Source: an uncultured Eubacteriales bacterium
Lineage (GTDB): Bacteria; Bacillota; Clostridia; Oscillospirales; Oscillospiraceae
Reading direction: 5' to 3'
Assembly: GCA_900545515.1 (NCBI GenBank)
Contig: UQZA01000050.1
Coordinates: forward strand, 1-12,768
DNA: 12,768 nucleotides
Shown here: in pieces, positions 3,814-12,768 of the stretch
Layout of the letters: the number at the start of each line of letters is the position of its first letter
How positions within the stretch are numbered: position 1 is the first letter of the stretch
Translations under genes and position numbers: made by a program
The notes under the pieces: model-generated
Databases searched by the model: none
What the model was told of the DNA's origin: nothing
The model's input: only the letters and a program-made list of their open reading frames with translations

Positions 3814-6800
3814 ATGTGTCACAAGACAACGCGCAGAATCCTATCTCTCTTGCTGGTACTTGCCATGATCCTGACAGGACCATTTTCGGTCACTGCAGTG
3901 GCAAGTCCCACATCCGGAGCGGAGGATCTGACCTTTCACGAAGTAGACGCCGGCTCTGTTTCCACGCAACTGGATTCCACTGCCGGCCAGGAGGTGGAAT
4001 CGCTGCAGACTGGTCAGACCCTCTATGAGGATACAGACCAAGTCCGTGTGACCATTTTTCTGGAGCCGGCGGCCACCCTGGAGCGGTTTGACAGCCAAAA
4101 TGTGGCGTCCAACGTCCAAGCCATGAGCTACCGCCAGACCCTGGCCCAGAAGCAGGAGGAGGTGCAGTCCTGGATTGAAGCTGCCACCGGCCAGGAGCTG
4201 CAGGTAGCCTGGAACATGACTTTGGCTACCAACGCCATCTCCGCCAATGTGGAATACGGACAGATCCAGCAGATTCTGGATGTTTCCGGGGTCAAGGATG
4301 TGGTGATCGAAACCCGATATGAGCCTGCGGTGGTGGAGCAGGACCTGGAGACGGATCCCAACATGGCGACGTCTTCTGAGATGATCGGCTCCGGCCTGGC
4401 CTGGGCCAGCGGCTACACCGGCGCGGGAAGCCGCGTCGCCATCATTGACACCGGCATTGACACGGACCATCAGTCCATGGACGCCGACGCCTACTGGTAC
4501 TCCCTGCAGCAGCAGGCCAAAGAGGCTGGGGTGGACTTTGAGACCTATGTGGAGGGCCTGAACCTGCTGGATCAGGCAGAGATCGACCGTGTCTGGAATC
4601 AGCTGAACATCAGCGACCGGGCCAAGAGTTCCCGGGTCTACATCAACAGCAAGCTGCCCTTCGGCTACAACTATGTAGACACCAACTACTTTGTCAACCA
4701 CGACCATGACAGCCAGGGAGGCCATGGCTCCCATGTAGCCGGTATTGCTGCAGCCAACGACTACATCAAGAACGCCGACGGCAGCTTCTCTCCAGCCTTG
4801 GATACCGCCAAGATGCAGGGCGTTGCCCCGGACGCTCAGATTCTGACCATGAAGGTCTTCGGCAACTACGGCGGCGCCTATGACTCAGACTACATGGCCG
4901 CCATCGAGGATGCCATTGTGCTGGGAGCCGATGCGGTGAACCTGTCCCTTGGCTCTGCCAATCCCGGCGCTACCCGCCCCAGCAGCGAGGCCTACCAGGC
5001 CATTATGGACAGCCTGACCGACAGCGGCGTGGTGGTGTGCATCTCCGCCGGTAACTCCGGCGGTTGGTCGGACTACGACCTCAACCTAGGCTACCTCTAT
5101 GCCGACGAAGTGAGTATGCACACCGCAGGCGCTCCCGGCACCTACACCAACGCCCTTACCGTGGCCTCGGCAGACAATGTCGGCAACACCGGCCACTTCT
5201 TTGCCGTGGGCGACAAGAAGATTTTCTACACCGAGAGCACCAACTACGGAAACGCGCCCATAACCAGCCTGAGCGGTACCTATGAGTATGTGGTTCTGAC
5301 GGGCTACGGCTCCGTGGAGGATTACGCCGCCCTGGGCAATGCCCTGGAAGGCCGCATCGCCGTGTGTTCCAGAGGTGAGCTGACCTTTACGGAGAAGGCC
5401 ATGGGCGCCGTGAACGCCGGAGCTGTGGGCACCATAATTTTTAATAACACGTCCGGAACCATCAACCTGGCCCTTGACGGCTATGAGGCCAAGGCTCCCT
5501 GCGTCAGCATTTCCCAGGCGGAGGGCGAATATATGAAGTCCAGCGCCAAGCCGGTCACTGACCAAGCCGGAAATGTGCTGTACTACCTGGGCTCGCTAAC
5601 CATCACCGACGAGATCGACTACGCTCTCCGGGGAGACGAGTACCAATCCATGAGCTACTTCTCCAGTTGGGGCGTTCCCAGTTCCCTGGAGCTGAAGCCG
5701 GAGATCACAGCTCCCGGCGGCAACATCTACTCTCTGGACGGCGTCACCTACGGCGGCAAGGGCTATGCCAACAACTCCGGCACCTCCATGGCCTCGCCCC
5801 AGGTTGCCGGTATCTCGGCGGTTCTGGCCCAGTACATCCGGGAAAGCGGGCTGGAGGAAAAGACCGGTCTGGACGCCCGGCAGCTCATCCAATCTCTGAT
5901 CATGTCCACGGCCACCCCCATCCGGGATGGTGAGAACGGCGGCTACTACTACCCGGTTCTCCAGCAGGGCGCCGGCCTGGCCAATGTATATAGCGCCATC
6001 GCCGCCGACAGTGTGATCCTGATGGACGAAAATGCTACCGACTCGGCGTCGGACGGCAAGGTAAAGGCCGAGCTGGGAGACGATCCGGATCGCCAGGGCC
6101 TCTACAGCTTCTCCTTCACCCTGCAAAACATCACCGACCAGCCCCTGACCTACCGGCTCAGCGCCGACTTCTTCACCCAGGGAACCTTCCGGCAGGATGG
6201 AGAAACCTATCTGGATACCCAGACGCAGGCTCTGGAGGTCAGCGCTTCCTGGACTGCGGACGGCGCGACTCTGCCTCTGGCGGAGCCTCTGACCGGCCTG
6301 GACTTCAACGGTGATGGGGAAATCAACGTGGCCGACGGCCAGGCTCTGATGGACTATGTCATAGGCGGCACGCCCATCTCCTGCGCTGACAAAGCGGATC
6401 TGGACGGCGACGGCGCCGTCAATACCTATGACGTACATCTGTTCCTGTCCCGGTACAGCACCGGACTGGTTACGGTGGAGGCCGGTCAGAAGGTGAAGAT
6501 TGGCGTGGAAGTGGCCCTCACCCAAGCACAGAAGGAGGCTCTGGAGGAGTCCAATCCCAACGGCGCTTATGTGGAGGGCTATGTTCTGGTCTCCGGTTTG
6601 GGCACCCCAGAGGGAGTGGCCGGTACGCAGCATTCCATCCCTGTCCTTGGCTTCTATGGCAATTGGTCCGATCCCTCCATGTATGAGGACGTGACCTTCT
6701 CCCAAGCCTACAACGGTGAGGAGGTCCGGGCCACCCATACGGGCATCACCAACACCAACGGCATGGCGGTGCTTTATCCCTACAGCAGCACCCTCTACTG

Positions 6801-9800
6801 GTATGTGGAGCACACCGGCGCCCCGGAGCGCAACGCCATCAACAGCCAGACGGAGCTGTACCAGTATGTGTTCACCCTGATCCGCAATGCCTCGGCCGTC
6901 ATGGCCCTGGTTACCGATTCGGATGGCCAGCTTCTCTGGACCAGCGAGGTTTATAACCAGGCGTCCCCTGCCTTCTACTATACGAACGCCGGCTACTGGA
7001 CCAACATGCAAAATACAATGGATCTGGGCTTTGCTGCCTCTGACCTGGGAATTGAGGAAGGCGAGCAGTTTACGGTCAGTCTGGTCAGTATCCCTGAGTA
7101 CTATGATTCGGACGAGCTGTTTATGGACAAAGACCGGATTCTGGAGCTGCTGGACTCCGGTGAGCTGGGCTGGGGTGTGGGCCTATCCACCACCCTGACC
7201 CTGGATGACACCGCTCCGGAGATTCAGACCTTGAGCAAGGATCTGACCACCGGCGCTCTGACGGTGACGGCCCGGGATAACCAGTACCTGTCCACCGTGG
7301 CCGTTCTGAACAAAAACGGTACCCGGATTCTGGCGGAGGCCCAGCCGGAGCAAACCCAGGCTGGCGCATCGGTCAGCACCGTCGTTGACCTGACCGGAAT
7401 CACCGTTGGGGAAACCTGCATCGTTGTAGTCGAGGACTGCGCCAAGAACCAAAGCTACTATGAAGTGAACTACGGCGGCCAGGAGCCGGACGATTCCGGT
7501 AATCTCTACGCCTTTGCCGCCGACGCAGGTCCTGTCCCGGCCAAGACCTGGGTGCAAATCCGCTCTGACGAGCTCTACTTTGCATCCACCACCGACTTTA
7601 ACGGCCTGGAGGCTCTGGAAACCACTGCGCTGAACATTCTGGCGGCGGAGTACGTTGACGGCAGCGTCTTTGTTGCAGCCGATGACGGCAACCTCTATGT
7701 CACCGGGCAGGGCGACTGGGTAAACTACGAAAAGGTGGGCAGCTACGCCTCTGTCACCGATTCCATCTGCGACCTGGCCATGAACTATGCCGATGGCAAG
7801 CTGTATGCCCTGGGCAGCAGTAACGACCTGTACACCGTAGACCTGGTCACCGGCAAGCTGACCCTGGCCTACACCCTGACCCTCACCAACCCCAACATCT
7901 CCGGCAGCCTGGGGACCCGAGGCAATCTGGCGTCCCTGGCCATTGATGACGAGGGTAACTTCTATGCTGTGAACTACACCAACAGCTATGACACCAGCTT
8001 CCTGTACACCTGGAAGTCCTCCGACGCTGTGGACGGCGCTATCACGGATCTGGCTCCCGTGAACAACACGAAAGCCGGCTACACCGGTACCGACGGAGAT
8101 TCGGCCTACCGCTACTGCTCCGGCGTGGCCGGTACTATGGCCTGGGATCATGACGCGGACGTTCTCTACTGGGCCAGCTGCTACAACACCTCTTATTTCC
8201 AAACCTACCGCTATCTGTGGACCATGGACACCGCCACCGGCAAGGCGACCCGGGTGAATACCACCTATGCCGGAGAATCCGAGACGGCGAACCCCGCCGT
8301 CAGCGGTTCCATTACCTACTCCCGGCTCAACGGTCTGTATATCGTCCCGGCCCAGAAGCCTCTGGGCGCCGCCGACCAGGCAGTGAGCATCACCCTGAGC
8401 CGGTCCGAAATGAAGCTCCTGCCGGGCTGCACCACGGAGCTGACCGCCGAGGTCATGCCCTGGGGCCTGGAGGACAAGTCCGTCACCTGGAGCAGCAGCA
8501 ATAATTCCGTGGCCCAGGTAAAGGACGGTGTGGTCACTGCCCTGGCCGAGGGCAGCGCCACCATTCAGGCCGTGACCAACGCCGAGCCTCATCTGGAGGC
8601 TGTGTGTGCGGTAACGGTGAAAAAGGCTGAAGACATTCACTTCTCCGCCCTGGTGCGCAATGAGACCGGAAGCCAGTGGACGGAGTTCTCCACCGATGAC
8701 CTGAGCGCCGCTTCCTCTTTCGGCTCCGGCAGAACCATCCTGGGCGGCACCGCCCTGGGCGATACCCTGTACTACCATGACGGCACCAACATCTACTCCA
8801 TGGACGCCGACACCCTGGAGGAGATCAATCTGGGCACCATGGAGTCCAGCCGGCTCTGGTCCGACGCGGTTCCCGCGCCCAAGACCGACGTGAGCAGCTT
8901 TGGCGACGTGTTCGGCTTTGTCATGGGCCTGTGTAACAATGGCACGATTCTGGAAATGGTCAGACCCGAAGCGGGAACCCTGAAATACAACATCGACCTG
9001 ACCCAATACCTGGACGAGCCTGCGGCGGCCATCGCCTATGTAAAAACCGGCACCTACTACTATGACTCCATTTACAGCGAAAATCCAGCCAACTACTACT
9101 ATATACTTACCGAGAGCGGCAAGCTCTACTATGGCCTGGTGTTCACCATCAACGGCGGCTACGACTACGGGGCCCGTATGACCCTGGTGGGCGATACCGG
9201 CCTGAGCCTGGGCGCTGTGTCCAAGGTAGACGGCTCCGCCTTCGCCTCCATGGTCTATGATCCGGAGACAGAGCTCCTGGTTCTGTCCACCGGCAAGTCC
9301 GGGCAGGAGGGCAGACTCTATTTGCTGGACCCGGTCTACGCCTACGCCCGGGAGCTGGGCCGGACCGACGGCACTGCCGTGTGCCTGTACCGGTATGACC
9401 GGCTCACCGAGGTGACGGTGCAGATGAAGTCTGAGGACACGACCATTTACGCCACGGATCGGCTGCAGCTCTCCGTGAAAGTCAAGCCCGTATCCTTCAC
9501 CGGAGGCGTGGTCTGGAGCTCCAGTGACGAGACCGTAGCCACCGTGGACAAAAACGGCATTGTCACCGGCGTGGCCCCCGGTACAGCTACCATCACCGCA
9601 ACCTCTGTGGACAAGCGCAGCGACGGCACCACCTCCTCCGCCTCCGTGGAAATTACCGTGAAGGCCCTGGACAGCCTGGATACGGAAGTCCGGGTCAGTG
9701 GCCAGATCACCCTGGAGGACGGCTCCGCCCAGTGGGTGGACATCGATGTGAACTCCCTGGCCACCACCAAGCTGGCGGACGCGGACACCTCCTTCACCGC

Positions 9801-11601
9801 CGGCGGCATGTCACAGGGCAAGCTCTACGGCACCGACAGCGATTTCGAGACCGACGGAGCGGGCTTCTATGTGGTAGACCCGGCCAAGGGCTATGCCCAG
9901 AAGACCCTGGGTCAGGTCAGCGCCGATGACGCTCCTCTGGACGTGACCAGCGTGCCCTTCCGCCAGGCCACCAGCACCGGCGGCAAGACCATTGATGCCT
10001 TTGGCGCTCCCTTCTATGTGACCAACAACCAGCGGATTGTCATGAACGCCAGAGACGAAAACGGCGAACCGGATCTGGACATCCGCGCCCTGGACGATGA
10101 CGTGTCCTTCACCAACTACAACCTGTCCACCATGGCCTTTGTAGGCTTGTTCGACTTGGGTCAGGAAGTGCTTACGTTCCTGTCCCTGGGCAAGGACGGC
10201 GGTCTGTATATCATCTTTGCTATGGTAGATACGGTGGATGAGCTTGGCAATCCCTGCTACACCTTCATGGGCACCGGCTGCGGTTACACCACCCTGAAGC
10301 TTGAGGATACCCATAGCTATTCCATGGCCTACGACCCGGATACCAACTTCCTGGTGCTGGCCGACAGCACCGATGGCGGCGCCCTGTACTACATCGACCT
10401 GAACAGTCCCGACTATGCATGGGGTAATTACCCCTCGGGTAAGCTGGGGTACCTGCCGGGTGTGCGCAGCATTTCCTCCCTCTACGGCGATCTGGATTTG
10501 TGCCAGCGGGTAGAAGATCTGGATGGCCGGGGTGCCTTCCAGAACGGCAGTGAAATTCTCCAGTCCCTGCCCATCAGCCTGAACACCTCCCTGGAGACCC
10601 TGGAGCGCTTTACCGGCAAAACCGCCGCTGAGAACGCCCAGAACGAGGTCAGCGGCTCTCTGAACAGCGTCGTTACCTCTGAACAGAAGGCCCAACCTCA
10701 GAGTGACCCCGATACCGTGACCCTCCAACTCACCTCTGACCGGGCTGCCGCCAACGGCAAACTCACCCTGACCTTTGACACCGATGCTCTGGCGCTTCAG
10801 AGTGTGAAGGGCCTCAACGTCCAGGCTTTCGCCTGGAAGGAAAGCAATGGCACTGTGGTTCTGGGCTACGCAGACGACGCCAGCCTGCCGGCAGGAACGC
10901 CTGTAGCGGAGCTGACCTTCACCCGGAAGACCGGCCTTGTGAGCAACGTGACGGTTCTCTGGCAGGAGCAGATTCCCGACGCCTCCGATGAAAAGCAAAT
11001 CGTCACCATCTTCTGCCGTCAGGCGGACTGCCCCTCCAAGGGCTTCACCGACCTGAAGCAGGATACCTGGTATCACGACTCAGTGGACTACGTCCTGAGC
11101 TTCGGCTTCATGAGGGGCACCAGCGCCACCACCTTCGATCCCAACGGCGATACCACCCGGGCCGCCATGGCCACGGTGCTCTACCGGATGGCTGGCTCTC
11201 CCCAGGTCACCGGCTCCAATCCGTTCACCGACGTGAAGGAAGGAACCTGGTACACCGAGGCTGTAAACTGGGCCTACGAGAACGGCATCGTGAAGGGCGT
11301 AACGGAAGAACTGTTCGCTCCAAACAGAGCCATCACCCGCCAGGAAGCCGCAACTATGATCTACCGGTTCAGTGGAGCATACCTGGGCGCGGATGTAAGC
11401 AATGAAGCAGATCTGTCCAGCTTCCCCGACAGCGCGAATATCCAGCCCTACGCCCGCCAGGCCATGGCTTGGGCTGTGGAGCAGGGAATCATCCTGGGCA
11501 GCGACGGGAAACTGAAACCCCAGTCCCAGGCCCTGCGAACCGAGCTGGCCGCCATTCTGATGCGGATCCACACCCTGGTGATGCTCCCTGAGCAATTCTG
11601 A
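3814..11601 (+). CDS. SLH-anchored subtilisin-like (S8) multidomain surface protease
   Basis: This is a secreted serine protease of about 2,595 residues, lactocepin/C5a-peptidase type. A signal peptide covers residues 1-30 (cleavage after TAVA) and an I9-like propeptide about 75-170. The catalytic triad is Asp212 (IIDTGID), His304 (HGSHVAG) and Ser658 (SGTSMASP), with oxyanion Asn414. A PA domain is inserted at about 490-580. An Fn3-like domain (about 761-945) carries an inserted dockerin (830-881). Next come three related propeller-like modules (about 1230-1522, 1607-1865, 1952-2290) separated by BIG2 domains (1523-1604, 1866-1951), a cohesin-like domain (about 2297-2391) and three SLH domains (from about 2410, 2469 and 2536). 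SLH domains bind cell-wall polymer, so it acts at the cell surface, probably degrading proteins. I prefer ATG 3814, with GAGG 9 nt upstream, over in-frame GTG 3799. It seems monocistronic, with its own promoter and hairpin. Substrate is unknown. Confidence 0.93.
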   Translation: MCHKTTRRILSLLLVLAMILTGPFSVTAVASPTSGAEDLTFHEVDAGSVSTQLDSTAGQEVESLQTGQTLYEDTDQVRVTIFLEPAATLERFDSQNVASNVQAMSYRQTLAQKQEEVQSWIEAATGQELQVAWNMTLATNAISANVEYGQIQQILDVSGVKDVVIETRYEPAVVEQDLETDPNMATSSEMIGSGLAWASGYTGAGSRVAIIDTGIDTDHQSMDADAYWYSLQQQAKEAGVDFETYVEGLNLLDQAEIDRVWNQLNISDRAKSSRVYINSKLPFGYNYVDTNYFVNHDHDSQGGHGSHVAGIAAANDYIKNADGSFSPALDTAKMQGVAPDAQILTMKVFGNYGGAYDSDYMAAIEDAIVLGADAVNLSLGSANPGATRPSSEAYQAIMDSLTDSGVVVCISAGNSGGWSDYDLNLGYLYADEVSMHTAGAPGTYTNALTVASADNVGNTGHFFAVGDKKIFYTESTNYGNAPITSLSGTYEYVVLTGYGSVEDYAALGNALEGRIAVCSRGELTFTEKAMGAVNAGAVGTIIFNNTSGTINLALDGYEAKAPCVSISQAEGEYMKSSAKPVTDQAGNVLYYLGSLTITDEIDYALRGDEYQSMSYFSSWGVPSSLELKPEITAPGGNIYSLDGVTYGGKGYANNSGTSMASPQVAGISAVLAQYIRESGLEEKTGLDARQLIQSLIMSTATPIRDGENGGYYYPVLQQGAGLANVYSAIAADSVILMDENATDSASDGKVKAELGDDPDRQGLYSFSFTLQNITDQPLTYRLSADFFTQGTFRQDGETYLDTQTQALEVSASWTADGATLPLAEPLTGLDFNGDGEINVADGQALMDYVIGGTPISCADKADLDGDGAVNTYDVHLFLSRYSTGLVTVEAGQKVKIGVEVALTQAQKEALEESNPNGAYVEGYVLVSGLGTPEGVAGTQHSIPVLGFYGNWSDPSMYEDVTFSQAYNGEEVRATHTGITNTNGMAVLYPYSSTLYWYVEHTGAPERNAINSQTELYQYVFTLIRNASAVMALVTDSDGQLLWTSEVYNQASPAFYYTNAGYWTNMQNTMDLGFAASDLGIEEGEQFTVSLVSIPEYYDSDELFMDKDRILELLDSGELGWGVGLSTTLTLDDTAPEIQTLSKDLTTGALTVTARDNQYLSTVAVLNKNGTRILAEAQPEQTQAGASVSTVVDLTGITVGETCIVVVEDCAKNQSYYEVNYGGQEPDDSGNLYAFAADAGPVPAKTWVQIRSDELYFASTTDFNGLEALETTALNILAAEYVDGSVFVAADDGNLYVTGQGDWVNYEKVGSYASVTDSICDLAMNYADGKLYALGSSNDLYTVDLVTGKLTLAYTLTLTNPNISGSLGTRGNLASLAIDDEGNFYAVNYTNSYDTSFLYTWKSSDAVDGAITDLAPVNNTKAGYTGTDGDSAYRYCSGVAGTMAWDHDADVLYWASCYNTSYFQTYRYLWTMDTATGKATRVNTTYAGESETANPAVSGSITYSRLNGLYIVPAQKPLGAADQAVSITLSRSEMKLLPGCTTELTAEVMPWGLEDKSVTWSSSNNSVAQVKDGVVTALAEGSATIQAVTNAEPHLEAVCAVTVKKAEDIHFSALVRNETGSQWTEFSTDDLSAASSFGSGRTILGGTALGDTLYYHDGTNIYSMDADTLEEINLGTMESSRLWSDAVPAPKTDVSSFGDVFGFVMGLCNNGTILEMVRPEAGTLKYNIDLTQYLDEPAAAIAYVKTGTYYYDSIYSENPANYYYILTESGKLYYGLVFTINGGYDYGARMTLVGDTGLSLGAVSKVDGSAFASMVYDPETELLVLSTGKSGQEGRLYLLDPVYAYARELGRTDGTAVCLYRYDRLTEVTVQMKSEDTTIYATDRLQLSVKVKPVSFTGGVVWSSSDETVATVDKNGIVTGVAPGTATITATSVDKRSDGTTSSASVEITVKALDSLDTEVRVSGQITLEDGSAQWVDIDVNSLATTKLADADTSFTAGGMSQGKLYGTDSDFETDGAGFYVVDPAKGYAQKTLGQVSADDAPLDVTSVPFRQATSTGGKTIDAFGAPFYVTNNQRIVMNARDENGEPDLDIRALDDDVSFTNYNLSTMAFVGLFDLGQEVLTFLSLGKDGGLYIIFAMVDTVDELGNPCYTFMGTGCGYTTLKLEDTHSYSMAYDPDTNFLVLADSTDGGALYYIDLNSPDYAWGNYPSGKLGYLPGVRSISSLYGDLDLCQRVEDLDGRGAFQNGSEILQSLPISLNTSLETLERFTGKTAAENAQNEVSGSLNSVVTSEQKAQPQSDPDTVTLQLTSDRAAANGKLTLTFDTDALALQSVKGLNVQAFAWKESNGTVVLGYADDASLPAGTPVAELTFTRKTGLVSNVTVLWQEQIPDASDEKQIVTIFCRQADCPSKGFTDLKQDTWYHDSVDYVLSFGFMRGTSATTFDPNGDTTRAAMATVLYRMAGSPQVTGSNPFTDVKEGTWYTEAVNWAYENGIVKGVTEELFAPNRAITRQEAATMIYRFSGAYLGADVSNEADLSSFPDSANIQPYARQAMAWAVEQGIILGSDGKLKPQSQALRTELAAILMRIHTLVMLPEQF

Positions 11602-11610
11602 CAAAGCAAG

Positions 11611-11637
11611 ACCCCGGCGGAGGTACTCCGCCGGGGT
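11611..11637 (+). terminator. Hairpin terminator after the protease gene
   Basis: ACCCCGGCGGAG and CTCCGCCGGGGT form a perfect 12-bp stem with a 3-nt GTA loop, beginning 9 bp after the stop codon. Only TTCC follows the stem, so the T-tail is poor, but the position and strength still favour termination. Confidence 0.7.
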
Positions 11638-11647
11638 TCCAGAGGAC

Positions 11648-11676
11648 TTGCGTTTGGAAAGAAAAACTGTTATAAT
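11648..11676 (+). promoter_or_regulatory. Promoter of the winged-helix gene
   Basis: -35 TTGCGT (11648-11653) and a perfect -10 TATAAT (11671-11676) are 17 bp apart. The start site would be near 11683, leaving a leader of about 25 nt before the GTG start. Confidence 0.75.
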
Positions 11677-11693
11677 GAGGCCAGATCATCAGC

Positions 11694-11699
11694 AAGGAG
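11694..11699 (+). promoter_or_regulatory. Shine-Dalgarno that favours GTG over ATG
   Basis: AAGGAG lies 8 nt before the GTG at 11708 but only 2 nt before the in-frame ATG at 11702. The ATG is too close for normal initiation. Confidence 0.7.
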
Positions 11700-11707
11700 T
11701 GATGCCT

Positions 11708-12768
11708 GTGGAACTGATTATCTATCAGCACCCCTGCTGGCTGCTGGAAGCGGCAGAGCTGGTGCATGGTTTGGTCAATCATACTCCTGCGGGAGCCATG
11801 GTCGGGGAAGGGCCGTACTGCATTCCCAAGGACCGGCTCCGCTCCATCCAGGCATCGGCCTGTTCCGGTATGGATCCGGAGGATCCCCGGGTTCGGTTCT
11901 ATTTCGAGGATGTGCCCCTGGAAGGGCTCAGCGACCGCGGCTCCTGCCTGGGTTGCACCATGCTTTACAGCTATCTAGCCATCGAGCACTCCGAGCCCCA
12001 GGCTTATGCCCAGGACATTTCCCGGCGCTGGGCTCAACGCCAGCGCGACGGCTTCCAGATCGATGGCATTGACGAGTTTACTCTGGACTTTCGTGAGGAC
12101 GGTCAGAAGAACCTGTCTCTGGCTGAAGAGCTGGCAGGCCTGGCAATTCCGGAGTGGTATCGGATGCGGCTTTTGGAGGTGCTTTCCGCCTTTGACCTGC
12201 ACCTGAACCGGCTGCTGGAAATCTTAAGCCCGGTGACTCAGACTCTGCCCGCGCTTCTGGAGCCATGGACCAGTCAGATTCCCCAGCTCACCGAGCACTG
12301 GCAGCGCGCCTTCCGGGAGAACTCGCCGGATTCCTTCTTTCTCAGTCGGGTTCGTCTGTCCGACACCCGTATTGAGCGGATGGAACTGGCTTTCCGGTTT
12401 TTTTTCCCTGTTTGTTCGCCGGGCCGGTATGATAACCAGCTTCGCAGCACCCGGTTTCACATGGGCGTGTATATCGATCCTGCTGGAGAGCAGCCCGAAA
12501 GCCAGACCATCCCCAATGAGGTAGAGCTGGAAGCCCTGCGGCTCATAGCCAATCCGGCTCGGATTCAGATGCTACGGCTCATGCGGGATGAACCCATGAG
12601 CGGCCATGAGCTGGCCCAGGCTTTGGATCTGAACTCCGGTACGGTATCACGGGATCTAAACAGCCTGAACAATGCCAGGCTCCTGCTGGTCGGCAGCTCC
12701 ACAGGTGCTAGATTCAAATACCGCACCAATCTGGCGGCCATCCGCCAGATTTTGGAGCGGTGCTCTGA
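11708..12768 (+). CDS. Protein with C-terminal ArsR-like winged helix (3' end outside window)
   Basis: The frame is open to the last base, giving 353 visible residues without a stop. Residues 272-353 look like an ArsR/HTH_20-type winged helix: LEALRLIANPARIQMLRLMRD is the typical first helix pair, MSGHELAQALDLNSGTVSRDLNSL is the helix-turn-helix, and LLLVGSSTGARFKYRTN fits the beta wing. Residues 1-270 match no family I can name. They are rich in aromatic and acidic residues and contain a CxxC (Cys80, Cys83). There are no membrane segments or signal peptide, so it is a cytoplasmic DNA-binding regulator with an unknown sensor or dimerisation part. It has its own promoter and lies after the protease terminator, so co-regulation with the protease is not shown. 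The stop is probably close beyond the window, since the wing domain is almost complete. Confidence 0.8.
   Translation, partial: MELIIYQHPCWLLEAAELVHGLVNHTPAGAMVGEGPYCIPKDRLRSIQASACSGMDPEDPRVRFYFEDVPLEGLSDRGSCLGCTMLYSYLAIEHSEPQAYAQDISRRWAQRQRDGFQIDGIDEFTLDFREDGQKNLSLAEELAGLAIPEWYRMRLLEVLSAFDLHLNRLLEILSPVTQTLPALLEPWTSQIPQLTEHWQRAFRENSPDSFFLSRVRLSDTRIERMELAFRFFFPVCSPGRYDNQLRSTRFHMGVYIDPAGEQPESQTIPNEVELEALRLIANPARIQMLRLMRDEPMSGHELAQALDLNSGTVSRDLNSLNNARLLLVGSSTGARFKYRTNLAAIRQILERCS

Noticed and set aside
3726..4028. 100-residue plus-strand frame overlapping the protease start
   Set aside because: It begins at the -35 box of the protease promoter and continues out of frame through the signal-peptide coding region.
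5596..7011. 471-residue minus-strand frame, and others of 421 and 607 residues (9811-11076, 7183-9006)
   Set aside because: All are antisense shadows of the protease gene, produced by its GC-rich codon use. Products are Gly/Val/His-rich without domains, and start signals are poor.

Overview
The window looks like a gut-type Clostridia chromosome, probably in or near the Oscillospiraceae. I infer this from Gram-positive style promoters and Shine-Dalgarno sites, a very large secreted protease ending in three S-layer homology (SLH) domains, a dockerin module and Ig-like (BIG2) domains, and GC-rich chromosomal codon use next to a visibly more AT-rich insert. The species cannot be fixed from the sequence alone.

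Region 1 (1-3399) is a very small integrative element, about 3.34 kb, inserted in a tRNA-Val(GAC) gene. A perfect direct repeat of at least 55 bp (1-55 and 3345-3399) marks its ends. The right copy rebuilds the intact tRNA (3353-3428, minus strand), and the left copy is the displaced 3' part of the original tRNA. On the minus strand the element carries an unknown 73-codon gene, a Rep_trans-type replication initiator/relaxase and a tyrosine integrase. The last two overlap by ATGA. A divergent XRE-type regulator lies on the plus strand. Between the small gene and the relaxase is a 0.4-kb non-coding segment full of hairpins. One hairpin resembles the origin-of-transfer/nick hairpin I remember for ICEBs1 and Tn916, whose relaxases belong to the same family. 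The set (integrase, relaxase/replicase, nick hairpin, repressor, no conjugation genes) suggests a minimal mobilizable element that relies on a helper conjugative element.

Region 2 (3429-3813) is intergenic. It holds the consensus promoter of the tRNA, a long hairpin without a T-tail, a short stretch resembling the 5' end of a group II intron, and a good promoter for the next gene.

Region 3 (3814-11601) is one gene for a roughly 2,595-residue, SLH-anchored subtilisin-like (S8) protease of lactocepin/C5a-peptidase type. A dockerin is inserted in its Fn3-like domain. Further on it has three propeller-like modules separated by BIG2 domains, then a cohesin-like domain and the SLH repeats. It is followed by a strong hairpin terminator.

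Region 4 (11638-12768) has a near-consensus promoter and a gene, still open at the window end, for a protein with a C-terminal ArsR-like winged helix and an unrecognised N-terminal part.
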